The notes: generated by a model not told the origin, from the letters alone. Positions 27,504 through 37,106 are shown, counted from the first letter of the stretch. The stretch is 64,000 bases of DNA from Fusibacter bizertensis (GCF_029914245.1 NZ_JARYZI010000001.1:558001-622000); one strand, 5' to 3'. Numbers and translations are program-made.

Positions 27504-28055
27504 CTACCAGATGAAAATACTTATTAATCCAAATCCTAAAATATAGTAAAGTGGATGTTTTTGTGTCTTTTGTATAATAAAATATGCAGATGCAAGCATA
27601 ATTAACGCTTTGAGGTCAAGATAAGACCAGATTTCTCCAAAGTCTTTTGGTACTTCTTTAAAAAGTGATACAATTGCAACCTGAACGATAGAAGTAGCTA
27701 TCAAACCAATAACAGTTGCTTTAAGTCCCGCAAACGCTGCAGTCACAACAGGATGTTTCCTGTATTTCGCCAATAATTTCGAAAGCGCTATTGCTAAAAT
27801 AAGTCCTGGTAAAATGAGCACCAACGACGCTAAAATTGCGCCTATAACGCTTTGTTCTGTGAATCCAATAAAAGTTGCCATGTTAATAGCAATTGGTCCT
27901 GGTGTAGATTGTGAAATCGCAATTAAATTTGCAAATTGAGAATCGGTTAACCAAAGATTATCAATAGCGATATCACGAAGTAGCGGAATCATAGCCAAAC
28001 CACCACCATAAGTAAATGTACCAATTTTGATAAATTCAAACAGAAGTTTTATCAT
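27504..28055 (-). CDS. Chromate transporter (short CHR protein), second half
   Basis: 183 residues with about five hydrophobic segments. The family signature TYGGGLAMIPLLRD near residue 14 marks a short-chain CHR protein. Two such halves usually work as a heterodimer. Its start overlaps the stop of the sister gene as ATGA. Characterised CHR proteins move chromate outward, but many anaerobe copies have no tested substrate. It sits between argR and tlyA. Confidence 0.9.
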   Translation of the reverse strand: MIKLLFEFIKIGTFTYGGGLAMIPLLRDIAIDNLWLTDSQFANLIAISQSTPGPIAINMATFIGFTEQSVIGAILASLVLILPGLILAIALSKLLAKYRKHPVVTAAFAGLKATVIGLIATSIVQVAIVSLFKEVPKDFGEIWSYLDLKALIMLASAYFIIQKTQKHPLYYILGFGLISIFIW

Positions 28056-28600
28056 TCACTCACCCGCTCTCTATAAATTGCGACACCAGCAAAACCACCT
28101 GCAACAATTACTAAGATCGGGTTTATTATACTAAAAAGTACAAGTATAAATGCAACAGAAGCAATAACAAATGTTTTTCGGTCAAATACAGCAACTTTGA
28201 AAAGTCTGGAAAATGAGTCAAATAACAGTGCTAAAACAACAACACGTATACCTTTAAAAGCGTTTTGAACGATTTCTAGATGTTCAATTCGAGTAAAGAT
28301 CATCGCTATAAATAAAATGATAATTATCGAGGGGGTAATGACACCCAGTACACTTACCACTGCACCCTTTACTTTTCCTAGCCTATATCCGATAAGTGCA
28401 GCTGCGTTAGAAGCGATAACACCAGGTAAAGTTTGTGATAATGTATAACTTTCAACAACTTCATCCATTGTTAAAAGTTCTAGTCCCTTTACAAGTTCTT
28501 GCTCAATAATCGGAAGCATTGCATAGCCACCACCAATTGTTAATAGCCCAACTTTGAAAAAAGCTATATACAGTTTGAGGAGCTTTTTAAAAACTTTCAT
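28052..28600 (-). CDS. Chromate transporter (short CHR protein), first half
   Basis: 182 residues. The signature LTIGGGYAMLPIIEQ near residue 18 and the SQTLPGVIASNAAALIGYR segment identify the CHR family. AAGGAG precedes the ATG. It overlaps the sister gene by four bases, so the two are translationally coupled. The pair is inserted into the conserved tlyA-argR order (see findings). Confidence 0.9.
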   Translation of the reverse strand: MKVFKKLLKLYIAFFKVGLLTIGGGYAMLPIIEQELVKGLELLTMDEVVESYTLSQTLPGVIASNAAALIGYRLGKVKGAVVSVLGVITPSIIIILFIAMIFTRIEHLEIVQNAFKGIRVVVLALLFDSFSRLFKVAVFDRKTFVIASVAFILVLFSIINPILVIVAGGFAGVAIYRERVSE

Positions 28601-28616
28601 TACAAACTCCTTACTC

Positions 28617-29429
28617 TTATTCAGCGATCAATGACTTGTGTGCCATATCTACAATCGCATTAATGTCTATTGCGGCATTTATAGATTCAGCCTCTTTACC
28701 TACAGATGCATGTGCGAGGAATTCTATATTTCCTTTTGGACCTTTTATTGGTGAAAAAGTTAAAAAAGATATCACTAGACCTAATTCACCCGCAAGAGCA
28801 ATTACATTTGTTAATACTTGTTTATGAACTTTTGCTTCTCGTATGACGCCACTCTTCTTAACTTGTTCACGTCCCGCTTCAAATTGAGGTTTAATTAAAA
28901 ATACCATTGAACCGTTTTCTTTTAGCAAAGATTTTGCCACGGGTAATACCAGTTTAAGAGAAATAAAAGATACATCAATACTAAGAAAATCTACTCTTTC
29001 TCCTATTTGTTCATCTGTCACATACCGAATGTTTGTCCGTTCCATGTTGGTTACTCGTGGATCATTTCGAAGTTTCCAGTCGAGTTGACCATAGCCCACA
29101 TCAACTGAAAACACATGAGAAGCACCATTTTGGAGCATACAATCTGTGAAACCGCCCGTTGATGCCCCTATGTCCATACATCTTTTACCAGCAAGATCTA
29201 TCCCTAGTTCTTGTATGGCTTTTTCTAGTTTTAAACCACCCCTACTCACATATGGAATCGGATTCCCTTTAACAATTATCTCAGATTCTATGTCGACTTT
29301 TGTACCCGGTTTATCAACTCTTTCAGTTCCTATAAACACTAGACCCGCCATTATCGTCTTTTGAGCACGTTCTCTTGACTCAGACAGGCCTTTTTCAACC
29401 AGTAGGACATCAATCCTCTCTTTAGCCAT
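28617..29429 (-). CDS. TlyA-family rRNA methyltransferase
   Basis: 270 residues. An S4 RNA-binding domain (about 1-60, RIDVLLVEKGLSESRERAQ) precedes an FtsJ-like methyltransferase with GASTGGFTDCMLQNGA near residue 93. TlyA proteins methylate the 2'-hydroxyl of rRNA residues; some are called hemolysins. The start at 29429 has GGGAGG upstream and overlaps the dxs stop by eight bases. Its role as 2'-O-methyltransferase is by family. Confidence 0.92.
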   Translation of the reverse strand: MAKERIDVLLVEKGLSESRERAQKTIMAGLVFIGTERVDKPGTKVDIESEIIVKGNPIPYVSRGGLKLEKAIQELGIDLAGKRCMDIGASTGGFTDCMLQNGASHVFSVDVGYGQLDWKLRNDPRVTNMERTNIRYVTDEQIGERVDFLSIDVSFISLKLVLPVAKSLLKENGSMVFLIKPQFEAGREQVKKSGVIREAKVHKQVLTNVIALAGELGLVISFLTFSPIKGPKGNIEFLAHASVGKEAESINAAIDINAIVDMAHKSLIAE

Positions 29430-31272
29430 TTTCAACCTCCCGAATGAATTTTTCTACACCTTTAACATCCAGACCGATTGAAGCTAAAAGTTCATCCATA
29501 TCACCTTGCTCAACAAATTCATCGTCAATCCCAAGATGATAAATTGATTTATCTATATGATTCTTTCTGAGCACACGAGCAACACATTCTCCCATTCCAC
29601 CTGAAATCATATGGTCTTCTAGTGTAATGATTTGATCATATTGCTTTATAATCTCAAGTAGTTCTTTCTTATCAATTGGTTTAATTTTTCTAAGATTAAC
29701 AACCCCTATAGGATGGTCAAATTGTTTTGAGACTTCAATGGCTGTTTTAACCATTTTTCCTGTAGCAATAATAACTGTTTTTTCTCCACTTACCAAATGT
29801 TCTGGTGCAAGAGATTCAGGTAATCTAGTTGGAATTTCATATGCTCCACCTCTTGGATACCTAATGGCAATTGGACCTTCAGAATAATTTGCAGCGTATT
29901 TCAACATGAAGTTTAGTTCTATTGAGTCCTTTGGTGATAAGATCATCATGTTTGGTAAATGCGATAAATAAGAAATATCAAATACACCGTGATGTGTTTC
30001 ACCATCATTTCCTACTAAGCCAGCGCGATCAATACAAAGCACAACTGGTGCTTTCTGAATACAAATATCATGAACAACTTGATCATACGCTCTTTGTAAA
30101 AACGTAGAGTATAATGCAACAAAAGGTTTAAGACCTTGCAATGCAATCCCTGCCGCCATAGTGACAGCATGTTGCTCTGCTATCGCTACATCAAACGTTC
30201 TATCTGGGTAAAGCGTCGCAAATTCCGAGAGCCCAGTGCCATCAATCATAGCAGCACTAATCGCTACAACCCTTGAGTCTTTACTTGCAATCTCGATTAA
30301 AGTATCACCAAACACTTTTGAGAAATCAAGTTTTCCCGAGGCACCTAAAGAAGTAAATGGATCAAATTTACCCACACCATGGTACTTATTGGGTGCATCT
30401 TCTGCAAACTTATATCCCTTCCCTTTTTGAGTGATCACATGTAGTAATACTGGTCCATCAACTTGTTTCATCATCTCCATATGTTTCGTTAAACTTTTAA
30501 GGTCATGACCATTAATTGGGCCTATATATGTCAACCCAATTTCTTCAAAGAATACGCCTCCATCTACAACAAAATATTTAAAACTGTCCTTGAGCTTACT
30601 AATTAAGCTTACTATTGGCTCACCAAGAGAGGGTAATCTCATTAATCTAGATTTAGTTGTTCCTTTGAGTTTCGTATAGTTTTCACTTGTTCTAAGTCCA
30701 TTAAGTGCTATTGACATCCCACCAACATTTTGAGAAATCGACATTTCGTTGTCATTGAGTATTATTTTCACATTGTGTTTGCTATGTCCTAAAAAGTTGA
30801 TTGCTTCAAAAGCCATCCCTCCGGTTAAAGCACCATCACCGATGATGCTTATAATATCGTGCTTTTCTCCTTTTAGATCACGTGCAATTGCCATACCTAC
30901 AGCACCAGATATTGACGTGCTACTATGCCCCGTATCAAAATGATCATGTTCTGATTCATGCCTTTTTGGAAAACCGCTTAACCCTTTGTATTGTCTCAAA
31001 GTTTCAAATGAGGTCATACGGCCTGTTAATAATTTATGAACATAGGCTTGGTGTCCAACATCCCAAATAAATTTATCTTGCGGGCTATTAAATACGGTAT
31101 GAAGTGCAATTGTAAGTTCTACAACACCTAGGTTCGATGCTAAATGCCCACCTGTTTTCGATACGGATTGAACTAAAAAGTTTCTAATTTCATAGGCAAG
31201 GACTGTAAGCTCTTCAGAACTCAGTTTTTTGATATCTTGAGGTCCTGTAATTTCACTTAAATATTTGAACAT
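29422..31272 (-). CDS. dxs: 1-deoxy-D-xylulose-5-phosphate synthase
   Basis: 616 residues. TPP motif GDGALTGGMAFEAINFLGHS near residue 150 and the transketolase central and C-terminal domains with AEQHAVTMAAGIA are present. It condenses pyruvate and glyceraldehyde 3-phosphate, the first step of the MEP pathway. The start at 31272 has GGAAAGGAAATA upstream; six extra in-frame codons are unlikely. Neighbouring ispA supplies prenyl chains; ispH lies at 10231. Confidence 0.95.
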   Translation of the reverse strand: MFKYLSEITGPQDIKKLSSEELTVLAYEIRNFLVQSVSKTGGHLASNLGVVELTIALHTVFNSPQDKFIWDVGHQAYVHKLLTGRMTSFETLRQYKGLSGFPKRHESEHDHFDTGHSSTSISGAVGMAIARDLKGEKHDIISIIGDGALTGGMAFEAINFLGHSKHNVKIILNDNEMSISQNVGGMSIALNGLRTSENYTKLKGTTKSRLMRLPSLGEPIVSLISKLKDSFKYFVVDGGVFFEEIGLTYIGPINGHDLKSLTKHMEMMKQVDGPVLLHVITQKGKGYKFAEDAPNKYHGVGKFDPFTSLGASGKLDFSKVFGDTLIEIASKDSRVVAISAAMIDGTGLSEFATLYPDRTFDVAIAEQHAVTMAAGIALQGLKPFVALYSTFLQRAYDQVVHDICIQKAPVVLCIDRAGLVGNDGETHHGVFDISYLSHLPNMMILSPKDSIELNFMLKYAANYSEGPIAIRYPRGGAYEIPTRLPESLAPEHLVSGEKTVIIATGKMVKTAIEVSKQFDHPIGVVNLRKIKPIDKKELLEIIKQYDQIITLEDHMISGGMGECVARVLRKNHIDKSIYHLGIDDEFVEQGDMDELLASIGLDVKGVEKFIREVENG

Positions 31273-31299
31273 CGTATTTCCTTTCCACATAGCATTAGC

Positions 31300-31746
31300 C
31301 TACACGATTATGTTTGCAATGATGATCCCGAGGATAGCACCAACCACAACTTCTGTAGGTTTATGTCCTATGAGTTCCTTAAGCTTTTCTTCTTCGAAAT
31401 GCTTGTTTTTATACAAATCAAGTATAATGCTATTGAGTAATTGTGCCTGCTTACCTACAGAACGTCTTACACCAGAAGCATCATACATAACAATAAATGC
31501 CATAATAAGAGATAGCGCATAGATAGAAGATGACCATCCTTCTACGATCCCAATTGCAGTAGAAGCAGATACAATTGTTGCGGTATGAGCACTAGGCATA
31601 CCACCTGAACCGTGCATCCTCTCCAACTTTAATTCTTTATCTACAAGATAAGTCAATATCACTTTAAATACTTGAGCGGTTGTCCACGCAACAGCAGCTG
31701 CTAAAAATATTCTATTATTGGTAAATTCATTGAAAAAATCGCCCAT
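31300..31746 (-). CDS. Divergent PAP2 family (DUF212) membrane protein
   Basis: 148 residues with about four hydrophobic segments. SGGMPSAHTATI, YDASGVRRSVGKQA and GHKPTEVVVGAILG are the conserved blocks of DUF212, distantly related to PAP2 phosphatases. The B. subtilis homologue is YuiD. The function is unknown, but the place between ispA and dxs hints at lipid or isoprenoid phosphate handling (inference). GGAGG precedes the ATG. Confidence 0.9.
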   Translation of the reverse strand: MGDFFNEFTNNRIFLAAAVAWTTAQVFKVILTYLVDKELKLERMHGSGGMPSAHTATIVSASTAIGIVEGWSSSIYALSLIMAFIVMYDASGVRRSVGKQAQLLNSIILDLYKNKHFEEEKLKELIGHKPTEVVVGAILGIIIANIIV

Positions 31747-31758
31747 AACCCCTCCACA

Positions 31759-32676
31759 TTAGAATTCTCTTGTCGCCAAAAAAGTCACTAGAGACTTCAA
31801 AAAGGTCTTATCGATTTCTAGTAGTTCTATATCAGCGAGTAATTTTGCTTGCAAACTCGCTATGATTTTCTTGGTTTCATTTAATCCTAGTAAACTAGGA
31901 TAAGTACATTTATTATTTTTGGCATCTATTTGCGTGCGTTTGCCTATCTTTTTCTCATCACCAACGACATCAAGTACGTCATCTACGAGCTGAAACAACA
32001 TACCGATATCTTTGCCAATGGTTCTTAATTTAGTAATTTCATCTTCAGAAGCATTACCTAGATAAGCTCCAGCTATAATTGAAGCCGTTAGTAACTTTCC
32101 CGTTTTATTTTGATTAATAAAGTCTAACTGAACGCGATCGGCTTCGGTTTCATGATACTTTATATCAGCTACTTGCCCTAATATCATACCACTTGGTCCA
32201 GAAGCTTTCAATATTTCACGCATTGCTTTAAGATTTCTCAGCTCAACATGATGCTTTATAACTGCATTTAACATCACTTCTGCTGATAAATTTAATAAAC
32301 TATCCCCTGCTAGTATCGCAATATCTTCTCCAAATACCACATGGTTAGTAGGTTTTCCCCTTCTTAAATCGTCATCATCCATACTAGGAAGGTCATCATG
32401 TATCAATGAATATGTGTGTATCATCTCAATCGCTATAGCAAATTCAACAGCAAGGTTGAGATCAGCACCATAACTCTTTGCAATTTCCAATAAAAGGAGT
32501 GGTCTAATTCTTTTTCCACCTGCACAGAGGCTATAATTCATACTTTCCTTTATCAAATCTAAAGCTTTTTTTGAGACCAAATCAGAAGTGCTTGAATCCA
32601 CAAATAATTCAACTTTACTTTGAAGTGCAGCGTCTATCTTATCGATAAAGCTCAAAATTTCTTCATCAATTTGCAT
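31759..32676 (-). CDS. ispA: Short-chain polyprenyl diphosphate synthase (farnesyl type)
   Basis: 305 residues. The two aspartate-rich motifs are HDDLPSMDDDDLRRGKPT near residue 81 and QLVDDVLDVVGDEKKIGK near residue 220. It condenses IPP with allylic diphosphates to geranyl and farnesyl diphosphate. The start at 32676 has GAGGAGG upstream and overlaps the xseB stop by 11 bp. The xseB-ispA-dxs order is shared with B. subtilis. Confidence 0.95.
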   Translation of the reverse strand: MQIDEEILSFIDKIDAALQSKVELFVDSSTSDLVSKKALDLIKESMNYSLCAGGKRIRPLLLLEIAKSYGADLNLAVEFAIAIEMIHTYSLIHDDLPSMDDDDLRRGKPTNHVVFGEDIAILAGDSLLNLSAEVMLNAVIKHHVELRNLKAMREILKASGPSGMILGQVADIKYHETEADRVQLDFINQNKTGKLLTASIIAGAYLGNASEDEITKLRTIGKDIGMLFQLVDDVLDVVGDEKKIGKRTQIDAKNNKCTYPSLLGLNETKKIIASLQAKLLADIELLEIDKTFLKSLVTFLATREF

Positions 32677-32875
32677 TTTCTGCCTCCTCATTGGTTAAAA
32701 TAGTCTGTATTTTAGCTTCTGTGCTCTCAAGGATAGTGTTACACTCTCTATATAGTTTAATACCTTCTTCAAATACTTTCAGTAGTTCCTCCAGTGGCGC
32801 TTCACCACGTTCAAGTATTGTTGAAAGTTCTGATAATCTTTCTAGTTTTTTTTCATAAGTCGATTTGCTAGCCAT
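32666..32875 (-). CDS. xseB: Exodeoxyribonuclease VII small subunit
   Basis: 69 residues with the XseB pattern: YEKKLERLSELSTILERGEA, then PLEELLKVFEEGIKLYREC. Several copies bind one XseA to make the single-strand exonuclease. AGGAGG precedes the ATG. It lies directly after xseA and overlaps ispA. Confidence 0.93.
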   Translation of the reverse strand: MASKSTYEKKLERLSELSTILERGEAPLEELLKVFEEGIKLYRECNTILESTEAKIQTILTNEEAENAN

Positions 32876-32902
32876 TATGCGCTCCTCCTACGAATTTAAG
32901 TC

Positions 32903-34120
32903 CTATGATTGATGCTTTAATAATTTCTTGTTCTTTACTTCCACCGTTATGGCACCATCTATCATACGGATCTCAAGCAAATCTTTTTGCTTCACTTGAG
33001 TGATGGAACTTACTAATTTTCCTTCTTTTGTAACGACGCCATAACCTCTCCTCATAACTGCAAAGGGACTCATGGAATCGATCTTAGTTGCTAAAACATT
33101 GAGTTTTTCTTTTTCGCCCATTAAATGTGTCAAAATTTTCTGCTCAAATATTTTTTGCTGATGCTCTAACTTTTGCTGCTTTAGTTCAATCATTGTATTC
33201 GCTCGCTTCAACCACTGATGTGGCTCAAATCGATTAATTTTCGCTCTTTCAAGTTCCATTCTTCTACTTATAAATAAAGACATTTTTTGAATCGATTTGT
33301 TGAGTTCAAGCGCTAATTCTGTTTTAGACTTAATCGCGATTTCAGCAGCAGCTGATGGTGTAGCTGCACGTTTATCTGAAACAAAATCACTAATGGTAAA
33401 GTCAGTTTCGTGACCAACACCCGTGATAATAGGGATGCGAGATGTATAAATTGCTTCTGCAACGATCTCCTCGTTAAAAGACCATAGTTCTTCTATTGAT
33501 CCACCACCACGTGCAAGGATAATCAAATCAACATCATCTCTCATATTAAAATAACGTATCCCCTGACAAATTTCAGATTTAGATTGCTCACCTTGAACCC
33601 TTATGGGATAGATTAACAATTCTGAGAAATTGGAACGCCTTTTTGCAACCGATAGTATATCTTGTATTGCAGCACCCGTTGGAGAAGTTAAAATACCGAT
33701 TTTCCTAGGTAAAAATGGCAACAGCTTTTTATGTGCCGGATCAAAATAACCTTGCGCTTCAAGTTTTACTTTTAAAGCTTCATATCTAACATGTAAAGCG
33801 CCAAGACCAATATTTTCCATACCAACTGCATTGAGCTGATATCGCCCATCACGTTCATAAATGGTCACTTGACCTTTAGCATGTACACGATCACCGTTTT
33901 TAGGCGAAAAACCAATTTGATCAACATACTGTGAAAACATGACACAAGCAATTTTACTCGTGTCATCCTTTAATGTGAAATATGCATGTCCACTTGAATG
34001 TCTAATATAATTCGAAATTTCGCCTTCAATTATGACATGATTGATGATGGGATCTGTGCTTAGTAAGCGTTTGAGATATCTTGTGACTTCCGTGACCGAA
34101 AACGCCTTCATCTTCATCAT
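32903..34120 (-). CDS. xseA: Exodeoxyribonuclease VII large subunit
   Basis: 405 residues. An N-terminal OB fold (about 8-100, with IEGEISNYIRHSSGHAYFTL) and the catalytic part with ILARGGGSIEELWSFNEE and VGHETDFTISDFVSDKRA are present, then a long coiled coil. It degrades single-stranded DNA from both ends. Its start overlaps the stop of the Kae1 paralogue as ATGA. GGGGAGCG lies upstream. Confidence 0.95.
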   Translation of the reverse strand: MMKMKAFSVTEVTRYLKRLLSTDPIINHVIIEGEISNYIRHSSGHAYFTLKDDTSKIACVMFSQYVDQIGFSPKNGDRVHAKGQVTIYERDGRYQLNAVGMENIGLGALHVRYEALKVKLEAQGYFDPAHKKLLPFLPRKIGILTSPTGAAIQDILSVAKRRSNFSELLIYPIRVQGEQSKSEICQGIRYFNMRDDVDLIILARGGGSIEELWSFNEEIVAEAIYTSRIPIITGVGHETDFTISDFVSDKRAATPSAAAEIAIKSKTELALELNKSIQKMSLFISRRMELERAKINRFEPHQWLKRANTMIELKQQKLEHQQKIFEQKILTHLMGEKEKLNVLATKIDSMSPFAVMRRGYGVVTKEGKLVSSITQVKQKDLLEIRMIDGAITVEVKNKKLLKHQS

Positions 34121-35058
34121 ACATTACGCTCCCCTATATATTGCAATCTTCCAAGCTCAGCAATACCAAGTGCATTATCACGCGCATACTCTGGCATTGC
34201 AAAATATACTTTTCTGTTCTTAAAGTTATTTTCAATAATAGCTCTTACGATGCTATTTGATGCTACACCACCTGAAAAAACAACTATTTCTTTATGATTA
34301 AGCGGCTCAATAAGTTGGCTCAAAAGCCAACCGATAGTATTAAATATATGTCTACAGCAATAAGATGCTGAATTTGTCTCGATAAGAGTTAGGTATTTAT
34401 TTTCTAGCCCAGATATATTAAAATGCTCCGAGTCTTTTAGCTTTACTTTAAAAAAATCCTTATGGTTTTCACTTTGTGCCATAAGGTCCATTTCTTTTCC
34501 ACAAGGAAAAGAAAATCCGAGTTTTACACCAATTCGGTCAATTAATTGTCCAAAATTTAAGTCAAGAGTCCCTCCAATACAATCTACGCTAAAACCGTCT
34601 TCTATTGCGCTGACGTATAATAACTCAGTAGTACCTCCTGAAATATGAAGTCCATAGAATTGTTTGGGAATCTTACTGATTTTCGCGCTGTATATTGCTG
34701 CCATCAAATGTCCTTCTTGATGAGAGTATCTATATAGAGGAACACCCAGTGCATTTGCCAAATTATTAGCAAATAACAGACCCGCTTGAAAAACAGGCAT
34801 ATATGATTGATCTTGTGGTCTGGGACGGCTGGATACAGCAATTGCCTTTATTTGACCTGGAGAAACATGTTTCACCAAGTCATCAAAAGTCTCTGCTAAT
34901 TTGTGTACATGCTGAAAAAAGCCCTCAGATTGGCGCAGTCCGCGCTCTCCGGGCTTTACAGTCAGGTTTTGATTCTTTTCATAAGTAGGTGATCCACTCT
35001 CAATAGAAAGCGTCACCATAGATGTTGTGTAACAGCTTGTGTCTATACCGAGTATCAT
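34117..35058 (-). CDS. Kae1/TsaD-like paralogue (ASKHA fold)
   Basis: 313 residues. The N-terminal LGIDTSCYTTSMVTLS and the metal-binding HQEGH near residue 134 match the Kae1/TsaD family; the nucleotide loop appears as HISGGTTELLY and VFSGGVASNS. The whole chain is diverged from true TsaD, and the nearby genes are nusB and xseA, not tsaB/tsaE, so I call it a paralogue rather than the t6A enzyme. The start at 35058 follows the nusB stop by five bases with AAGGAA as ribosome site. Function unknown. Confidence 0.85.
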   Translation of the reverse strand: MILGIDTSCYTTSMVTLSIESGSPTYEKNQNLTVKPGERGLRQSEGFFQHVHKLAETFDDLVKHVSPGQIKAIAVSSRPRPQDQSYMPVFQAGLLFANNLANALGVPLYRYSHQEGHLMAAIYSAKISKIPKQFYGLHISGGTTELLYVSAIEDGFSVDCIGGTLDLNFGQLIDRIGVKLGFSFPCGKEMDLMAQSENHKDFFKVKLKDSEHFNISGLENKYLTLIETNSASYCCRHIFNTIGWLLSQLIEPLNHKEIVVFSGGVASNSIVRAIIENNFKNRKVYFAMPEYARDNALGIAELGRLQYIGERNV

Positions 35059-35062
35059 TAGC

Positions 35063-35449
35063 TTATTCCTTGTCTGCAAAATGGCTCAAAACACCGTTGA
35101 TAAACTTGCCTGATTTATCATCTACATATTTTTTTGCTAAATTGACAGCTTCATTAATACTTACTTTCTGTGGAATTGATTGATCATAAAGCATCTCAGT
35201 AATGCCTAGTCTCAAGATTGCTAAATCGATTTTTGCTAATCGATCTAACTTCCATCCTTTTAGATGTTCAGTAATCTTATTCTCAATTTCTTCACGATGT
35301 TCGATCCATAAATTGAGAATGCTTCGAATATAGGCTTCGTCTAAAATTTCCTCATAATGCGAAAAAAGTTTATCCACACTATATTCTTTTTGGATTTCCA
35401 TTTGATAAAGGAGCTCCATAGCCACTTCACGGCTTCTAATGCGGTTCAT
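35063..35449 (-). CDS. nusB: Transcription antitermination factor NusB
   Basis: 128 residues, the usual size. [20 protein letters not shown] at the start and the C-terminal [20 protein letters not shown] and [11 protein letters not shown] are NusB hallmarks. It acts with NusE/S10 at rRNA boxA sites. The start at 35449 has AGGAGG; a 32-codon longer frame overlaps the asp23-type gene and is not used. It comes 67 bp after the Asp23/Gls24 gene, the B. subtilis yqhY-nusB order. Confidence 0.95.
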   Translation of the reverse strand: MNRIRSREVAMELLYQMEIQKEYSVDKLFSHYEEILDEAYIRSILNLWIEHREEIENKITEHLKGWKLDRLAKIDLAILRLGITEMLYDQSIPQKVSINEAVNLAKKYVDDKSGKFINGVLSHFADKE

Positions 35450-35516
35450 GCGCCCTCCTAACATGAAAATGACTAACTTTATCAAAGCCAGTCTATTCTC
35501 TAACGCTTTATTTATC

Positions 35517-35879
35517 TTAAAACTTAGTATTGATACTTTCCACAAAAACGTTTACTGCACTTACTTCAAATCCAGTCATAGATTCTATTGCAAGTTTAAC
35601 ATTGTCCTGAACTAAACGTGCCACTTCATGGATTTTCGTACCATAATCCACGATGACGCTTAAATCTATTTGAACGACATTATCTTCCATTTCTACTCTG
35701 ATACCTTTATTGAAATTTTTCTTTCCAACGATCTCCATCATTTCTTCTGAAAAAGTACCACTTAAATCTTTTATACCTTCTATTTCAGCTGCTGCAATTG
35801 AACCGATTACGCCAATTACATCATCTACAATATTCACTTTCCCGTGCTTATAAGCATCAATAGTCATGTTCTCTGCCAT
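35517..35879 (-). CDS. Asp23/Gls24-family envelope protein (YqhY-like)
   Basis: 120 residues with the Asp23 pattern: [19 protein letters not shown] and [20 protein letters not shown]-type segments (here [20 protein letters not shown]). B. subtilis YqhY lies at the same place before nusB and affects fatty acid synthesis. AAGGAGG precedes the ATG. In B. subtilis accB and accC come before it; here they are absent. Confidence 0.9.
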   Translation of the reverse strand: MAENMTIDAYKHGKVNIVDDVIGVIGSIAAAEIEGIKDLSGTFSEEMMEIVGKKNFNKGIRVEMEDNVVQIDLSVIVDYGTKIHEVARLVQDNVKLAIESMTGFEVSAVNVFVESINTKF

Positions 35880-35968
35880 GTCGCACCTCCTTAGTTAAGC
35901 TATACTAATATTATAGCAAATATGCGTTTTCAATACAAATAAAACCACTTATCAAGGGATTGAGAACT

Positions 35969-36005
35969 AAAAAAAGAGATGTTGCGAGTCACCTCAACAA
36001 CATCT
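35969..36005 (-). terminator. Terminator after the acidic zinc-ribbon gene
   Basis: AGATGTTG (35977-35984) and CAACATCT (35998-36005) form a stem which on the minus strand is followed by a T7 run (35975-35969). It separates this gene from the asp23 operon. Confidence 0.82.
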
Positions 36006-36029
36006 ATTATGGTCTAAATGTTTAGATGT

Positions 36030-36476
36030 TTATTCTTCACAGCAGTCGCAACCTTCTTCTCCACAGCACTCGCAGTCATCTGTGAATTCGATAATTACGC
36101 CACAGTTAGGACATTCCACATCTTCCCCTTTGTCAATTAAACTGCCATCAACAAAGAAAGACTCCCCACAATCAGGACATTCAACCTCTTCAAAATCCTC
36201 ATCCTCATCATCTTCAAAGTCGTCGTCATCAAGTTCATAGACATCGTCTTCAAGATCAGCAAGGTCTTCGTCGATAGTTTCAAGGTAATCATCCAGTTCT
36301 ACTACAGCATCGTTGAGATCGTCGAGCTCATCGTATACGCTGTCCACTTCATCTGCAAAATCCTCTAACACTTCGATGATTTGAAGCAACAACTTGCCCT
36401 CTTTCGAGTCGCTACCAATTTCCATGCCCTCAGCTAATCCTTGTAGATAAGCCACTTTTTCATGCATATAGCTCAT
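36030..36476 (-). CDS. Acidic protein with CD1247-type N-terminus and zinc-ribbon tail
   Basis: 148 residues. The N-terminal 50 residues (EKVAYLQGLAEGMEI..EGKLLLQIIEVLED) match the CD1247 N-terminal domain described in Clostridia. A coiled, extremely acidic middle (about 40-95) follows, then two CxxC pairs (ECPDCGESFFV and ECPNCGVIIEF) that look like one zinc ribbon, and a cysteine-rich end DCECCGEEGCDCCEE. No function is known. It has a good AAGGAGG and its own terminator, 72 bp after efp. Confidence 0.8.
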   Translation of the reverse strand: MSYMHEKVAYLQGLAEGMEIGSDSKEGKLLLQIIEVLEDFADEVDSVYDELDDLNDAVVELDDYLETIDEDLADLEDDVYELDDDDFEDDEDEDFEEVECPDCGESFFVDGSLIDKGEDVECPNCGVIIEFTDDCECCGEEGCDCCEE

Positions 36477-36548
36477 GTGAATCCCTCCTTTTAGTGGGTT
36501 TTTATATTAAACAGCATCAGAATTAATTCTAATACTATTCAACTCAAA

Positions 36549-37106
36549 TTAAGCTCTTGATAAGTACTCGCCTGTACGTGTATCAATTTTGATTTTATCG
36601 CCTTCGTTAACGAAACCTGGCACCTGAATTTCAGCACCTGTTTCAACTACTGCTTTTTTAGTTGAGTTTGTCGCTGTATCTCCTTTTACTCCTGGCTCTG
36701 ACTCTGTTACTGTTAAAATTACAAAGTTAGGTGGTTCAACTAGGAAGCATTTACCTTTATAGAATTTAAGGGTTGCTGAATCATTTTCTTTAATGTAAAG
36801 GATCGCATCTTCAACTTGCTCTTCTGATAACGGGATTTGATCATAAGTTTCATTGTCCATGAAATAATATAAGTCACCTTCATTATACAAATATTGCATT
36901 TCCTTAGTTTCAATATGCGCTCTAGGAAATTTTTCAGACGGATTAAACGCTTGTTCTCTTATTGTACCATTAATTAAGCTTTTGTATTTTGTTCTAACAA
37001 ACGCAGCACCTTTGCCAGGCTTAACGTGTTGAAAATCTACAATTACAAATGGCTCATTGTTTATTTCAAATGTAACACCTTTTCTAAAATCACTTGCAGC
37101 TATCAT
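36549..37106 (-). CDS. efp: Elongation factor P
   Basis: 185 residues with three beta-barrel domains. The tip loop [14 protein letters not shown] near residue 29 carries the lysine that is modified or acts unmodified at the peptidyl-transferase centre; the C-terminal signature is [16 protein letters not shown] relieves ribosome stalling at polyproline. GGAGG precedes the ATG. In B. subtilis the spoIIIA operon follows efp; none is here. Confidence 0.97.
   Translation of the reverse strand: MIAASDFRKGVTFEINNEPFVIVDFQHVKPGKGAAFVRTKYKSLINGTIREQAFNPSEKFPRAHIETKEMQYLYNEGDLYYFMDNETYDQIPLSEEQVEDAILYIKENDSATLKFYKGKCFLVEPPNFVILTVTESEPGVKGDTATNSTKKAVVETGAEIQVPGFVNEGDKIKIDTRTGEYLSRA

Noticed and set aside
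35450-35545. 32-codon N-terminal extension of nusB
   Set aside because: A strong AGGAGG lies before the ATG at 35449 and NusB homologues start there.
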